64,000 nt of DNA. Source: Skeletonema tropicum. Taxonomy: Eukaryota; Bacillariophyta; Thalassiosirophyceae; Thalassiosirales; Thalassiosiraceae. Made by a program: the position numbers and the translations under genes. The stretch spans positions 1,302,001 to 1,366,000 of the forward strand of contig CM074142.1 of assembly GCA_037178625.1 (NCBI GenBank), given 5' to 3'. Below, in pieces: positions 63,946 to 64,000 of the stretch. How positions within the stretch are numbered: position 1 is the first letter of the stretch; each line of letters opens with the position of its first letter. The notes under the pieces were generated by a model that did not search any database, was not told the origin of the DNA, and was given only the letters and a program-made list of their open reading frames with translations.

Positions 63946-64000
63946 TTCCTGGGAGCAGTCTCCAGAGAGCATGCCGAAGGGATCGAAGAATCCGAGAGGA
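63484..64000 (-). CDS. Fucoxanthin chlorophyll a/c-binding protein (FCP/LHC), 5' part outside window
   Basis: The frame is open to the window edge (GFFDPFGMLSGD precedes the first Met), so about the last 172 residues are present. Helix B has RYVEIKHGRIAQLAFLGQ with the chlorophyll-binding E-x2-H-G-R. Helix C is QIIAFIGWLEIAFMRD. Helix A' has KRAIELNNGRAAMFGILGLM with E-x2-N-G-R-x-A. All three transmembrane helices keep their pigment ligands, so it looks functional. Family knowledge: a thylakoid light-harvesting antenna of diatoms and brown algae, imported with a bipartite leader that here lies beyond base 64000. GC-richer, codon-biased sequence compared with its neighbours fits high expression. 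Confidence 0.92.

Noticed and set aside
1..64000. tRNA or rRNA genes
   Set aside because: Scanned by eye for T-loop (GTTCGA-type) and anticodon-arm patterns; every hit lay in coding or repeat sequence without a cloverleaf. A tool such as tRNAscan-SE would be decisive.

Overview
This is nuclear DNA from a photosynthetic stramenopile, most likely a centric diatom (Thalassiosirales-like). The evidence is a fucoxanthin chlorophyll a/c-binding protein at the right edge, an NFU gene with a diatom-type bipartite plastid leader, short GT-AG introns of about 90-200 nt, intron-poor genes and long Asn/Ser/Gln/His low-complexity tracts. No organellar, rRNA or tRNA gene was recognised by eye.

Layout. 1-12.3 kb is gene-dense: an ankyrin-PP2C phosphatase (cut by the window edge), ATP10, a four-helix membrane protein, a GT47/exostosin-like glycosyltransferase, a spliced Cys/His-repeat plus MORN protein, and a class II CPD photolyase rebuilt here from three exons. 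12.6-26 kb is a nest of mobile elements. It holds a fold-back, a hAT-type MITE with an 8-bp target duplication, a 734-bp TA element with perfect 46-bp ends, and a roughly 5-kb terminal-inverted-repeat (TIR) element with a 6-bp target duplication. That 5-kb element carries two unknown ORFs that meet at a -1 slippery heptamer, and is itself invaded by a 1.54-kb element. Next come a second hAT MITE, an LTR/TRIM-like tandem and a decayed 2.5-kb TIR element. 26.7-50.8 kb returns to genes: an ankyrin-repeat protein, a large STAND/AAA-type ATPase, a 1433-aa diatom protein in three exons, two members of a small VRFA/WY-motif family, a two-exon metallothionein-like gene, the Pol III factor BDP1, a Cys-rich zinc-binding protein and plastid NFU. 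51.2-53.3 kb holds a nearly identical inverted copy of the 1.54-kb element and another MITE that abuts an SGNH-hydrolase-like gene. 56-61.2 kb is one two-exon gene joining a split PH-like domain to a divergent kinesin-14 motor. It is followed by a pseudogene of the Cys-rich family and the 3' part of the FCP gene.

The genes form no operon or pathway cluster; they are ordinary nuclear housekeeping, plastid, mitochondrial and diatom-specific genes between transposon islands. Several genes (PP2C, NFU leader, SGNH) contain a single frame break that may be assembly error, allelic damage or real. Family names rest on motifs read by eye, since no search could be run. The least familiar pieces are the 5-kb element with its putative -1 frameshift, the 1.54-kb element pair, the PH-kinesin fusion with eroded nucleotide-sensing motifs, and the Cys/His-MORN protein.
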